Shown piece after piece: positions 34,984 through 46,566 of a DNA stretch of 64,000 nt (its first letter is position 1; each line of letters opens with the position of its first letter). Origin of the DNA: Ehretia macrophylla (lineage: Eukaryota > Streptophyta > Magnoliopsida > Boraginales > Ehretiaceae); contig CM075764.1 of assembly GCA_037974665.1 (NCBI GenBank), forward strand, positions 118,110,325 to 118,174,324. Reading direction: 5' to 3'. The translations under genes were made by a program, and so were the position numbers. The notes beneath the pieces are model-generated. The model ran no database searches and was not told the DNA's origin. It saw nothing but the letters and a program-made list of their open reading frames with translations.

Positions 34984-35640
34984 TGTTGACTTCTCAACAT
35001 GTTTAACATTAATGAATCTCTCGCATTGATCCTCAAAACCATCCATTATAGTTTTGACTTCTTATATGAGGAATATGAAAGTTCAACATAAGCAAGTTAT
35101 ATTTCTCCACATGATATACTACTTTATCATCTGTCCATAATTTGGACCATCAATTTTGGATTATTAAAAAACTGTATGAATAATTTACTGTGAGCCGTGC
35201 TACTGTTTTTAATGGTTAATTTATTGAGCAAGACAAATAGTCTAAGCATTCTTATTATGGTTTACGAAGTATTAACATAATTTCTAAAGAAATTTATAAG
35301 TAGTTGAGAGAAGTTAAATAGAGAAGATCTAAGTCCAGTTTGAATTAGGCAATTAGATTAATTAAAACTTGTAATTTGCAATATTTAGTAATTTTTCTTC
35401 TCTGATTAGTTTGATGCATTGATGACTCCTTTGTCCATGAAGCAACATAATAAGACTAAAATAGAGACTATTTGAGTCAATATATAATTGTCCAATCATT
35501 GTGTTCTTGCATAACTACTCCACTTTTGTCCTGCTATGATTATTTAAAGAACTCGTATTATTGATTCCATGAATGACTCACTGATAACTTTATTATCAGT
35601 ATAATATCAACTTAGAGTAGGGTGTAATAACACACCTCAA
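34984..35640. other. Intergenic, no feature seen
   Basis: AT-rich, no supported gene or repeat. Confidence 0.5.
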
Positions 35641-35654
35641 CACTTTGATGTTAG

Positions 35655-36245
35655 TGTCTTACATAATATTTTGTGCTTTTTTGAAACTACAAGTACAAAA
35701 TATCAATTGGACTTTTCATTTTCTCTTTTTACGATATCATCCTTGTATTAAATTAATTAAAATAACAAATAATAGGATGCAATAACATTTAGAAGTCTTA
35801 TAATCTAACACATTAATTATCTCTCTTTGAATTTGTCTCTCTTCCAATACTATGTCTATGTTTTCATGACACTACAAGTACTAAATATTAATTGGGCCTC
35901 TCATTTTTGCCCTTTCCGTGGTAAGCGATATCACTTGTTACGTATCAAATTAATTTAATTATTGAATAATTGGATGCAATAACATCTAGAGATCTGATAT
36001 AATCAAACACATTATTTTATCTCTCTTTGATTTTGTCTCTCTTCCAATACTTTTTCTATGCTTTCTTGACACTTCAATTCAATTACTAAACATTAAATTG
36101 GGCCTTTCTTGACCCAAAAAAAAAAATTGGGCCTTTCATTTTCACTCTTTCCATGTCAAGTGATATCACTTGTTACGTATCAAATTAACTTAATTACCGA
36201 GCATTTGGATGCAATAACATCTAGAAATTTATAATCTAATATTAA
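35655..36245. repeat. Three diverged tandem repeats of about 200 bp
   Basis: Each unit carries an attgg(a/gcct)tttcatttt block, then gatatca and ggatgcaataacatctag; the last motif occurs at 35775, 35972 and 36208. The units also share atctctctttga and gtctctcttccaatac. The longer third spacing is due to the small insertion at 36109-36123 plus its target duplication. No coding potential. Confidence 0.75.
36109..36123 (+). mobile_element. Tail-only retroposon footprint 1
   Basis: ttgacccaaaaaaaa lies between perfect 14-bp copies of aaattgggcctttc (36095-36108, 36124-36137). Confidence 0.6.
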
Positions 36246-36785
36246 ATCTTATCTCTTCAAGATGAAATTGAAAGTTGATGATAATACAAAACCTTTGAAA
36301 CCATAAATAACACTCCAAAACTTATTCTAGCAATACGAGAAAGCAACTCTAAGACATTTAGACGCATTAGAAATAATTGAAAATAATTTTTTACTAAATT
36401 TGAAATTCAATAAAAGATAAATTATTATTAGTTCATATTTTGAGAAAGTCTAGTCAATTTATTATACTTTCACTTAATTATTAATTATAAAATATTGGAC
36501 CTATAAAATGTATTATTTTATAATTTTATTGAAATTATTAATTTTTTACAGAATAAATAGTTTTATTAATTTAAAAAAGTTTTATTGTACTTGATTCGCA
36601 AAAGAAAGAAAAGAAAGTAGAGATCATAAAGGGAAGTGTTCCGCCGTTGGGATGCCAAAAAATAAACAAATAAATAAAAGAACAAAAGTGATGTCTAGTC
36701 TTATGATGCGAGAGGGTGTGTAGTTTGTTAAGTAATACGACATGATTTAACCTCCCTTGAATGAGGCAAAAAAAGGACAGCAAGA
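36246..36785. other. Intergenic, no feature seen
   Basis: AT-rich; the minus ORF 36571-36846 has no recognisable domain. Confidence 0.5.
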
Positions 36786-37525
36786 GCAATTCCAAGCTTA
36801 ACAGTTTATATGTTGGGGAAGAGGAAATTGGACAAATAGTCCCCATTATTTATAAATTTTAGATAAATAATTCTTATTGTTTTATAAGTTATTCAGTTAG
36901 TCCCTATTATTTGTAAAAGTTTCACAAATAGTCTCTATTGTTTGCAAAAGTCTCACAATTAGTCCCCATTGTTTGTAAAAGTCACTCAATTAGTTCTTAT
37001 TATTTACAAAAGTCACTCAATCAGTCCCCATTGTTTGCAAAAGTCACTCAATTAGTCCCCAATGTTTGCAACAAACATTGGGGACTAATTGAGTGACTTT
37101 TGCAAACAATGGGGACTGATTGAGTGACTTTTACAAATAATGGGAACTAATTGAGTGACTTTTGCAATCAATAAAGACTAATTGTGGGACTTTTGTAAAT
37201 AATAGGGACTAACTGAATGACTTGTGAAACAATAGGGACTATTGTAAAACTTTTACAAACAATAAGAACTATTTATCTAAAATTTATAAATAATAGGGAC
37301 TATTTGTAAGATTTGACCGTAGGGGAACAAAAAGAAAAGAAAAAGTGCTAAAGAAGATATTGGACAACATTTATTGGAAAACCTAGACACCAACTATATT
37401 CTCGGGAGGGACAGGTCTAAAACAACGTTTGTGACGCCCTGAGCAATTCCAAGCCAAACAGTTTATATGTAGGGAAAAAGGAAAAGAAAAGAAAAAAAAA
37501 AGTGCTAGAGAAGATACTTGACATG
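36786..37525 (+). repeat. Direct duplication giving filled and empty insertion site
   Basis: gagcaattccaagc..aacagtttatatg occurs at 36784-36812 and 37441-37469. The second copy runs on without a break into gggaaaaaggaaaagaaaag...aaaagtgctagagaagata. In the first copy the matching continuation (gggaacaaaaagaaaag...gtgctaaagaagata) is found only after the fold-back element. Confidence 0.7.
36820..37317. mobile_element. 498-bp fold-back element (Mutator-like MITE candidate)
   Basis: Nearly the whole element is one inverted repeat, with arms of about 240 bp meeting at 37064-37080 (atgtttgcaacaaacat). Each arm is built from about 30-bp tandem units of the type actcaattagtccccattg. It is flanked by 9-bp tgttgggga (36811-36819) and cgtagggga (37318-37326), a MULE-like duplication with two differences. 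A duplicated copy of the surrounding sequence at 37441-37525 lacks the insert. No coding sequence. Confidence 0.7.
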
Positions 37526-37584
37526 TTTGAAGATTTTTCCTATTCCGAGATAGAATAAAGGACTGCAATAGTGGTTGTGATGAG

Positions 37585-39900
37585 CTATTTCTCCACGATT
37601 AGTTTTGCCCTTGCATGTCCTTCACTGATTTGAAATTGATCACCAAGACCAAAATGAGCGGCCAGTAACCAAACAAGGGTGATTAGCTCTCCACCTTTGC
37701 TTAGTTGTTGGGCATGAGAATCTGCTCTGCAATGAATAGCAGCATAAGTCAGTAGCTCTACCACACTTTGCTCATCACTTGCCATTTCTTTTCACCCAAT
37801 TTTTCCAGCTTCTTGCCAAGGATGCACGCATCAAACAACACTGATTTGCTTCTGTCACCCTTTACGGACACAGGATCAACTTCTGTATTAACATCATGAA
37901 TCTTTTTGCAGGCTTCTCTTTGCGGATCATTATGATCATCATCTGCATTTTTTCCTATATTGAAAAACCTCATAGCAGCAATGAAAATGAGAGAGTTAAC
38001 TATAGCACGGATGGAATAGTAGAGATATCTGAACACACTCCAAATGAAATAGAGGATCACTGCCCCGATATTAGGCTTGTTGTGCCTTCGTGCTTCTTTG
38101 TTAAAAAGCCTTTTTGCCTCCGCACAGGTATCACGAAACCGTATTTGCCCAATACCTGTTACTGCAGACATCAAAGTTGGCTGCTGCATTAGAAGATATA
38201 TCATGTAATCAGATAGAAGCTTGGAAAACTCTCTGTACTTGTTGGGAGGTGCAGATTCTTCCCCAATATTATAGCAAAGTTCTGTGGCAATATGCCACAA
38301 TAGAAGGCTCTGGTCATAATCGACTTCAATGGTATAAGGGAGGAATTCAATGCGACCTTCTACGCGTAAAATCCAATCACCTCTGGCTGAACTTATATCT
38401 TTGGAAGTGTCCAAATCATCTGCCAACTCGGATTTCGCGTGCAGCTCCGCAAAGATATGATCCCTTAGATCATCATGGAATGGCTTGTGTTCAACATACT
38501 TGAGCAAATCAAGAAAGTTGGTTAGTCCTAAATAGCCAATAAATTTTTCTTTCACTGGTAGGCGAGGATGTAGGCAATAGTTTATCAAATTGAATTGAGA
38601 AACAGACTCACACCACCTGCGGGAGAAAAATCGCGTAAGCTGCGGAAACAAGACATGAGGAAAGCTCTTGAGGCTTTTCCAGCTCTTCTGTGCCAGCTCT
38701 TGAAGCTTTTCCGGAAAAGGCTTTTTTTTGCCTGTATCATTTTGTGTATTCTTAACTTCCAGCACTTCAGGCAGCTTCTTGATGTGAACAAAAAGCCAAT
38801 CGGAGCAAACGAGCATGAGGAATGCTATTATATCCAAGGCAATGGCACCCCAGAGCAAGGTGTAGGTAATTGCAACATCGAAGCTGTCAAAGCCCGCCTT
38901 GCTTTCATAATAGAAGAGGCCAAGAGAAACCCCAACTGAAGCAAAAGATATGAACCGGGCTAAGTATCCCAATCCAGTGTAAACCACACTGAACTTAGTG
39001 AAGAGGACTGCATACATCAGATTAAGTTCGACCTCTACCACTTTGAAAGCATCTTCTGCTGTTCTCTTGAGGAAAAAATCTCTGCTTTGGTTGCGCTCGC
39101 GGAAGCTGAAAATGAGGTCAACAATGAGACCCTTGAAAGTCTTGAAGAAATTGTAAGCGTAGAGCTTTATTTCTGAATCTTCGAGCTTTCCTTCTTTCAC
39201 CTTATTCATGGCCTTGACTCTTCTGTCAGGTTCCGGGATCATTTTAATCCGTGTCGGAAGCATTGCCTCTTTCTTCGATCGGTACTCATCCATGAGCTTA
39301 GCATAATTAGGCCCTGGATCAGGTTCTTTAAGCATCGAGTCGCGAAAGCTATTTAAGCATCGAGTCGCGAAAGCTATTTAAGCTCGCGAGGTATAGTGAT
39401 CGAGTCCTTTCTGCATATTTGATGGTGCCTGCAACAAGCATGAGCAAGGTAGGGATCGACAGCTTGTTCTTTGGAAATGACTGGAAGAATACATAAACTG
39501 CAGCTAGGAACTGGAAAATGAGAGCAATCAAATGACGACCCCGTAGCTCATTATCCTCTAGAGCAAGAGCTGTAATGGTATCAGGGCCACCAAGGTGTAC
39601 TAGAAGAAAAGGAGCCCAAAATGCCAGAAGATCAGCATTGTTGCTATCTGAGGCGGCTTTTGATGATGAAGAATCAGTACTTTGGCTGTTGGAGATGAGT
39701 CCTACAGCAAAGTTAGCTGCCCAATCTGCGAGTAAATATGCTGCCCAGAGAGGCGCCGTTAGCCAAACGCTTGCTGTTCGCTTCCTTAAAGGAGCTAACA
39801 AGATCAATATAGTTTGCAGGGTAAGGCTTAAAATAATGAAAGCTCTGAGATCCCATTCTTCCCAAAGCCTTTTCCAACTTTCTGGTATGGGGATTTGCAT
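37585..39900 (-). pseudogene. DUF4220/DUF594 membrane-protein gene, disrupted
   Basis: Single-exon minus-strand gene of a plant family with unknown function. The start at 39900 (MQIPIPESWKRLWEEWDLRA) is preferred over the upstream in-frame Met at 40107 because family members start this way and a TATA-like site lies about 105 bp upstream. The first part (39900-39349) has several hydrophobic segments (AFIILSLTLQTILILLAPL, APLWAAYLLADWAANFAVGLI, LIALIFQFLAAVYVFF), the DUF4220 N-terminal half. The second part (39335-37758) continues it from MLKEPDPGPNYAKL with more membrane segments. The third (37785-37585) holds the DUF594 end (HAQQLSKGGELITLVWLLAAHFGL). Break 1 is a perfect 25-bp tandem duplication (39327-39351 and 39352-39376) causing a stop and frameshift. 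Break 2 is a missing G near 37760, where SKVW is followed by a stop while the other frame continues VELLTYAA. Upstream neighbours are non-coding. Probably a recent pseudogene; an assembly error is the alternative. Confidence 0.85.
39327..39376 (-). repeat. 25-bp perfect tandem duplication in DUF4220 gene
   Basis: Two identical 25-base units (39327-39351, 39352-39376), followed by the start of a third (tttaagc). Because 25 is not a multiple of 3, the reading frame is broken exactly here. Confidence 0.95.
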
Positions 39901-40004
39901 TAGAAGCCCTCTGAGATCAGGCAATATATGCCAATGACGTGTTTGTAGTTGATGCTGATTTTTTCCTTCTTGATGCTGGTATGAAGCACAAGGGGTCTGG
40001 TATC

Positions 40005-40016
40005 TATTTATAAATA
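40005..40016 (-). promoter_or_regulatory. TATA-like box of DUF4220 gene
   Basis: Minus-strand tatttataaata about 105 bp upstream of the ATG at 39900. Confidence 0.45.
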
Positions 40017-41230
40017 AATATGCCAGTGATACTACAAGGGGGTTGGGTGTTTCATGTTTGTAATTTATCCAAAAGCTATGTTTTACCAAAAGTGAATTGA
40101 TGAGCATCTCAACCTATGACACTTTGGCAAAATAATCTTGTTAAAGAATTATAAAATTTTATCTCAACATCAATTGATATTAATATGAGTACTATGACTA
40201 TGTTTAAAATTGTAGGCTTCTATTCTAAAATCAAGTTCGGATTTTATATGATGAGTTTTGAGTTTATAATTTTGTGATGTGAGAGAAATATGTATTATGA
40301 CACCTCCTTTTACATTTAACCAAGCGATAATTGAGAAAAGAGGGCTTATAATGAGGCGAACTAGTTAGGGAGATCAAAATGATAATGACAGATGAGTTAT
40401 ACATGAATGAATGAAACTAGGTCAAAACCCAACTCTGACATTATAATAAGAATCCTAAAATTTTATTTCAAAACCAATTGAGGTTAGAATTTTATAAGGT
40501 GAATTTTGAATTTGTGATGAGACCAAATGTGTATTCCAACAAACCAAATTTTTTCTTGCACGTTTAATGCATAATTATTAGAGAAAGTACTCTTGTTTAT
40601 TTGCTAACAGCTTGTAAGTTGTCAGGCATAAATTTAAATACAAAGTAAACATCGATCGAGTTAATTACGCACTTCAAAGGGGAGACTTTAATGGTACAGC
40701 TAAGTCAGATGCAGAGACAGCAATATATAAACATCCACCAATAAAAAATCTGACTTAAGGAGGAAAGGTCTTTAAAAAAGGTCCAAAAACAAAATCAGAT
40801 CAGAGTCTGTGATGTGCGAGAATTAAAGAAAGACCATAACGCTCTTCAAATCGGGTGGTTCATAATTTTTATAAAAATATACAATTTAATATTTACATAT
40901 AATTTTTTTTTAAATAGAGACTAAATTAATTTTTTAAACAAAACTATTTTAAAATATACAAATTTTTAAAAAATATAATTTTAACTCACTCTTTAATTAT
41001 TTCTTCTTAAAGTTAATGAGAACTGTAACCCTTACTAATCTCCTTAATAGATTCGCTTCTACTTCAAACCAAAATAAAAAAGGGAGACGATCAGGCTTCA
41101 AACCAACAAAAATAGAAAACAAAGACCACGACCTGGTTAATAAACCTTTTTGCTATGTGGGAGTAGGACATGCCAATCCCTCAATTGTTTTAGGATAATT
41201 AGGTAGTGATTTCAAGTTTCTCAAACTTAA

Positions 41231-41811
41231 CACCATTAGAGCAACTCAAGCTTCTTTTGTCTTTTTCTAAAATAGCTAATGAAATTGGTTATCTCCACTT
41301 CTATAATCTCTTTATTTCAATTTTATTTCAACATCACTCTCTATTTCAGACTTTTTATTTAGTGTCACACAATAATTCTTCATATTTTATCTAAACTCAT
41401 TACTCAATAATCTTTTTTATCTTTTATATTTAATTATTAACTACTATATTCTAGCAAAAATTGTAAGAGTAATATAATTTAAGTTGTTAAATTTTATTAT
41501 TATTATTTTTCTAATACTTATTACGAAGAAGAAAGAGCTTGACCAAAAAAAGAAAACACCTTTTTAATTATCATCTGCGCAAAAAAAATTGTTTGAAAGA
41601 GCTTTATTAAATAAAAGACAGAAGTAGTGAGCTGTTTGAAAGAGCTTTACCAAAAAAAAAAAATAAGAAGAAGAGCTCGCTGCTTGTAGCGAGCAACAAC
41701 ATCAAAATGGCAAGCTCACATTTTTTGGCAAACTTGATAGCTAATCTGATGGAGCTGAATTTTTAGATTTGATTCTCTACTTTGGCTAAAAAGCCAAAAT
41801 AGTGAGCATTG
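41231..41811. mobile_element. Insertion of about 580 bp in copy 1 of tandem duplication
   Basis: Present between accatta and the ggataaggtatt block in copy 1, absent in copy 2 (43245-43262). It begins gagcaactcaagctt and ends near tagtgagcattgtt, which is only loosely inverted. Probably a non-autonomous DNA element, class not determined. It contains a small internal repeat of gtttgaaagagcttta (41591, 41634). Confidence 0.4.
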
Positions 41812-42320
41812 TTAAAAATGCGCAATTATCACAGATAAGGTATTATGATCATTTCTCATTAATGAAATTGAAAAACGAAAAAACAATAAAACAAATAAGG
41901 GGTGTATGGGTAGGTGTGCCATGTGGTTTATCCCTACTAGTTCAATGTTTTATTTTCTGGGTTTTTATTAATGTTGAAACGAGCATAACATCTCTTACCC
42001 ATCAAAAAAATTCTAATGTTATTAAGTTTGAGGGAGCTCGAAAGAGAAGAAAGGTAACTCAAGAATTTAGTTGTCAGTTGACAAAAAATAAGATATCATA
42101 TTAAAAATTATAGAATTTTATCTTAAAAATTCTTATATGATGGATTTTAAGTTTATAATTATCCGCTATGGGAGAAATGTGTATTTCCAACAAATCATAT
42201 TGTTGCTTGCTAAGCTTTTAGTGCATAATTATTGGAGAAAATGCTCTTATTTATTTGCTAACAGCTACATAGTTGTCAGTTGTACATTTAAATACAAAGT
42301 AAACGTTGGCCGAGTTAATT

Positions 42321-42606
42321 GTTGAAGATAATAAATAATATAAACTGTTAGAGAGAGACTTGTTATATTATTTATTATCTTCAAGTTTTTTAATAAGGTG
42401 ATCGTTTATTATGGTATTAGAGTTTAAGTGTCAAAAGGTCTTGAGTTTAAAACTCACCGTTACTTATTTAAAAATATTAAAATTGTCTTAATGCGAAATT
42501 CAAAAACTAACTCTGTCTACACTTGCGGAGTATGTTAAAAATAATAAATAATATAACAAATCCCTTTTTAATAATTTAAACTTTTAAATAAAATAGTCAC
42601 TTGACA
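42321..42606. mobile_element. Insertion with 22-bp perfect hairpin in copy 2
   Basis: Absent from copy 1, where gagttaatta runs straight on. It starts with perfect 22-bp inverted arms (42322-42343 and 42363-42384) separated by 19 bases. The right half contains a tRNA-like box B (ggtcttgagtttaaaac). A related sequence, aaataataaataatataacaa, recurs at about 42539-42560. A composite MITE/SINE origin is possible. Confidence 0.45.
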
Positions 42607-42871
42607 TTAATTACTCTCTTCAAAGAGAATGAGCTGTCGTTGTACAACTAATTCAAATTTAGAAACAGCAATATAAAAACAACCACCAAATTAAAAATCT
42701 GACTTAAGGAGGCAAGATCTTTTAGAAAACTACAAAAAGAAATCAGGATTAAGGGTCTCTGATGTGTGAGAAGTAAAGAAAGGCCATAAGGCTCTTCAAA
42801 CCAAAACAAAGATTAAAAAAAAAAGAGACAATTAGCTAGGCTTCGAACTAACAAAAATAGAAAAGAAAAAA

Positions 42872-43005
42872 TCACCACTTTCGTCTAGTTATATGTCATT
42901 TACTGTGAATGTCAGAGATCATGAACTCAATTCTCGTGGATGCTATTATTTAATTTATGTTGTAAAATTTAAATTTTCTATAAAAAAAGAAAAGAAAAGA
43001 AAAGA
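42872..43005 (+). mobile_element. SINE-like insertion in copy 2
   Basis: Lies between a(g)aaaagaaa sequences. Copy 1 has the uninterrupted aaaacaaagaccac at the same place. It carries a box B-like gatcatgaactcaattctc and an A-rich (aaaag)n tail. Confidence 0.5.
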
Positions 43006-43037
43006 AAGACCACAAGCTTGACCTGATTATCAACATT

Positions 43038-43127
43038 TTTTTATTTATTTAAGGGAGACTTAAAGACGTATAACATAAATAGCGAGATTCAAACTAATAA
43101 TATCTAACATATATAACAAGTAACATT
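43038..43127 (-). mobile_element. SINE-like insertion in copy 2, reverse orientation
   Basis: Minus strand reads ggtaatgttacttgtta (box A-like), then agtttgaatctcgct (box B-like), with an A-rich end seen as ttttttatttattt on the plus strand. Copy 1 lacks it. Confidence 0.5.
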
Positions 43128-44125
43128 ACCAACCTTTTTACTAATTGGGAATAGGACTTACGAATCCCTCAATTGTTTTAGGATATATAATTAGGTACTG
43201 ACTTTTTCTTTTTGGTCTATTTTTAAGTTCTTCAAACTTAATACCATTAAGAATTTAAAGGATAAGGTATTATGATCATTTTTCATAAATCAAACAACAC
43301 AAAAAAATTAAAAAAAAAAAAAAAAAAGATAAGAGGTTTAGGGGTTGGTGTTGGTCCCACTATTGGTTCAATATTTTATTTTTGTTATTCTTCGATAATG
43401 TTGAAGTGACCATAATATTCTTTACACAAACAAATTTTCTATTAGACAAAAAAAAAAATTATAGGGTTATTATATTTGAAGGTTTCGGAAAGTGAATAAA
43501 GGAATCTCAAAGGGTAAGTTCTCCAAGACAAAGAGAACAACAGACTTGCATGTCTTATTCTCTCTAAGGGTATATTAATAGGGTCTTTAAAATAATTTTT
43601 TTTTAAAATTTAAATATTTTTAGAGATTGCAATTTTAAAAAAGTATTATTAATAATTTAAATATATATAAAATTTATTATTATTTTTAACTTTTAAATTA
43701 AACTAAAGATCTAAATCTCTTTTTTTTAAAAAATACTTGTCTCCTTAACTATTTTGTCAATAAATACTTGCATCCTTAGGAGATAAGTATTTTTTTTAAA
43801 AAGAAAAACATTTCAATCAACTCTCATATATTATTAAAATTTACTCATGTAAGTCTCACAAATTATTTGACAAATTGACTTATCAATTCACACTTAACAA
43901 TAATTTTTCTTAAAGAAAAAGGGCAAAAAAGAAATCAGGTTGTCAGGGCCTTGATGTGTGAGAAATAAAAAAAGGCCACCAGGCTTGACCTGGTTAATTA
44001 AAACTTTTTGCTAATTACCATTCTTATTTTAAAAAAAAAAAAAGTAGTTGAGATTGTGATTCAAATTTAAAAATTTAATTATAATATATTATTACTCAAT
44101 TATTTACCTTCTCGTATTTATTTAT

Positions 44126-44439
44126 AAGATAAATTCTTAATTTGGTATCTTATTTTTAAAATTTGTATCATTTTAGTTTTTATTTTTTAAAATGTATATT
44201 ATTTGTTTTAATTGGTCCTGTATTTTTACTATTTGTCTTAATTTAATTTTTTATTTTTTAAAATGGTGAAGGACTAACATAGACTATAATAACAAAAATA
44301 AAAATTAAATTAAAACAAATAATAAAAATAAAATACTAAAATAATACATTTTCAAAAATTAAAATAAATAATAAAAATAAAAATTAAATTAAGACAAATC
44401 TTAAAAATAAGAGACAAAACTTAGTATTTACCCTTATCT
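44126..44439. repeat. Fold-back inverted repeat of about 310 bp
   Basis: The left arm (aattcttaatttggtatcttatttttaa...) and right arm (...ttaaaaataagagacaaaacttagtattt) are complementary over most of their length. They are AT-rich with no coding sequence. It resembles plant MITEs with very long TIRs; target duplication not clear. Confidence 0.5.
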
Positions 44440-44660
44440 ATACCAAAAACAGGTTTAACTACAGTAGGTCATAGCTGGACCTTCTGGCAAGCTAAAATTG
44501 TCCTCTTGACCTGTTGATGTATTCTTGAACCAAAACTCTTCAAAATCATTAGGCATTAACCCATACCCAAGAAAGTACACGGTCAAATTGCTTCCAAAGC
44601 TGTGAGAATTTAGTCCCAGAATCTCATCTTCAAAACATCAAGAACCTTAAAAGTGCTGTA

Positions 44661-46566
44661 ATGGCTGAAGAGGTGGAAAAGTATATTGCTGAATTAATGG
44701 CCGAAACGGTGGAAAAGGATCTGCTGGTTAAACTCACTGCAGCCATCGAAGAAACGAAGAAGGACGATGGATTTCTATCAAGAAATTTGTTTCACCTGCA
44801 CAAAGATTTCTCAAAATTGAAGGATATGCTTGAAGAAAAAGATAAATCCAAGAGCAGGGAAACAATATACCACCTCCATAATTTGTTGACTGAGTGGCAA
44901 ATGATATTAAAGAAGAGTGGTATACATGCTCCCGAAGCGCTTTATGCTTCACATAAGCTTGCAGAGAGCTTGAATAAGATCAGAAAGGAACTTAGAGGTG
45001 GGGAGTCCACTACTTCTGGCCGTACAGCAGATACGGCTGATCATGATGATCAAGAAGACATTACAGAACCAAGTTTTCCGGGGAATTTTGAAACCTACAG
45101 ATGGAGTTCGCGATACAGACCAGAAATTGTTCATGGATTTGATGACAAAATCAGGTTCATGGAGAGATTGCTCGTCAGGAAAGAGAGCAAGGACGGATTC
45201 AGGGCGATTGCCATCGTCGGGGTTACAGGAGTGGGAAAAACAACGCTTTGCCAGGTGCTAAATTATTACCTCATCTAAAAGTTTAAACCGTTAAATAAGA
45301 GTTTATTATATATATTTATTGTTTTCAATATGTCTCCGCACAAGTGGTTTTGTTTTTGAGACTTGCACATGAATAATTTTAATGTTTTACAATAACTGAT
45401 AACAATATTGAAAGGGTAATTTGTGATTTTTCTAGATAATTGGTAGTTGGTTGTTGAATGTTAAAATTAAATCAATATCTTGAAGCATGAGTCTTGTATT
45501 TCTAAGATTTAAAAGCACCAAGTATATTCTCTAGAAGTGTCTCTTATTAAGCATGATGAATAGAATGGTTGCAAGTGTATTATAGCAGCAGAAAAAAAGA
45601 GTAGAAAACGTGCAGGAGCAGCAGCTCTGCTTTTCAATTCACAGCTCTGTTTTTACAAATTCAATTTCAAGTGCTTTAGTATTCTTTACACAACTTTGTT
45701 CCTACTTTCTTCTACATCACCTATAATATATCTTCCAGCATCCTTCTTCCTTGTTCTTTTCATTTAATTACATGATAACCAACCCACTATCTTCTGCTAT
45801 GCTAACAGACAAGACTTTGAACCCTTGGCCATTGATAACCTGAATTTTGATATCATATTAAGTTACTACTATCTCACGGAAAAATTGGTTATGTTATTTA
45901 TTGTCTTCAACTTACCAGGTGATGTTCAACAAACAAGAAGTGAAAAATCATTACCCTCTTAGGCTTTGGGTATGTCTATCTAGGCAGCCTAAAGATGATC
46001 CAGATATCAAAAGGGAGGCATTGAAAAGGATACTAATATACCTCGGTGTTGAAGAGGAAGTCATAGATTTAGCAGGTAAAGATCAAGACGAAGGTCTTCG
46101 CAGGCTCATTTTCGCAGTTCGTCTGCAGTTGACAGGCAAGAAATACTTAATCGTACTGGATGATGCATCAAATGAAGATAAGTTTTTCGAGAACTTATCT
46201 TCTCAATCAACTCAAGGTGATTTTGCCAAACAACTTGCTTATGCATTGCCAAAAGGGGAAGGGAGTATGGTGATTGTCACGACAAGATCTGAAGAATTAG
46301 CAAAGAAAATGGTTGGGGAAGAAGGGAATGTGCATCATCTTCCGCTTCTTAAGAACAAAGAACTGTGTTGGGATATTTTCAAAGATACAGTTGAAAAAGA
46401 TGGATATATAAGTTCCCTTTCAGAGCCTGAACGTCAAGCACTAAAAGATTTAGTAGTGAAAAACTGTGGTGGCCTTCCTCTATCTGCCACCATGATGGGG
46501 AAATTATACGTCCAAGAGAAGAAGTCTGCTCAAACTGGCCAAATGCCACGGCAACAGACAATTTAA
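44661..46566 (+). CDS. CC-NB-ARC resistance-like protein, no LRR
   Basis: Two exons, 44661-45254 and 45919-46566, joined in phase 0 by a GT-AG intron (gtgcta...ttaccag). The product is 413 residues. Residues 1-110 are helical and charged (coiled-coil/Rx-N like). NB-ARC follows: the P-loop GVTGVGKTT at about residues 187-195, kinase-2 KKYLIVLDDA, VIVTTRS (RNBS-B) and NCGGLPLSA (GLPL). The intron falls three codons after the P-loop. The exon 2 frame stops 26 residues after GLPL, with no ARC2, MHD or LRR. The +1 frame around 46531-46600 reads NWPNATATDNLNISADEI, which looks like the natural continuation, so a frameshift near 46528-46535 probably truncates it. NB-ARC proteins are ATP-dependent switches in pathogen sensing; this one could be a truncated regulator or a pseudogene. 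Confidence 0.75.

Larger units (their letters stand above)
40440..43500 (+). repeat. Tandem duplication of non-coding segment (two copies)
   Basis: Copy 1 is 40440-42095 and copy 2 is 42100-43500. Shared landmarks in the same order: ttatttgctaacagct (40597, 42255), aatctgacttaaggagg (40746, 42696), tgatgtg.gag.a.taaagaaag.ccata (40811, 42760), ccctcaattgttttaggat (41177, 43165) and ggataaggtattatgatcatt (41837, 43260). They differ by insertions: 41231-41811 only in copy 1; 42321-42606, 42872-43005 and 43038-43127 only in copy 2. A third partial copy starts near 43925. No gene is supported in it. Confidence 0.7.

Noticed and set aside
36830..37310. Regularly spaced repeats that could suggest a CRISPR array
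   Set aside because: Units are tandem and the two halves are inverted copies of each other; no unique spacers, and the genome is a plant.
38114..38503. Plus-strand ORFs opposite the DUF4220 gene (37896-38939, 39575-39937)
   Set aside because: Mirror frames of a real coding region; no independent family resemblance.
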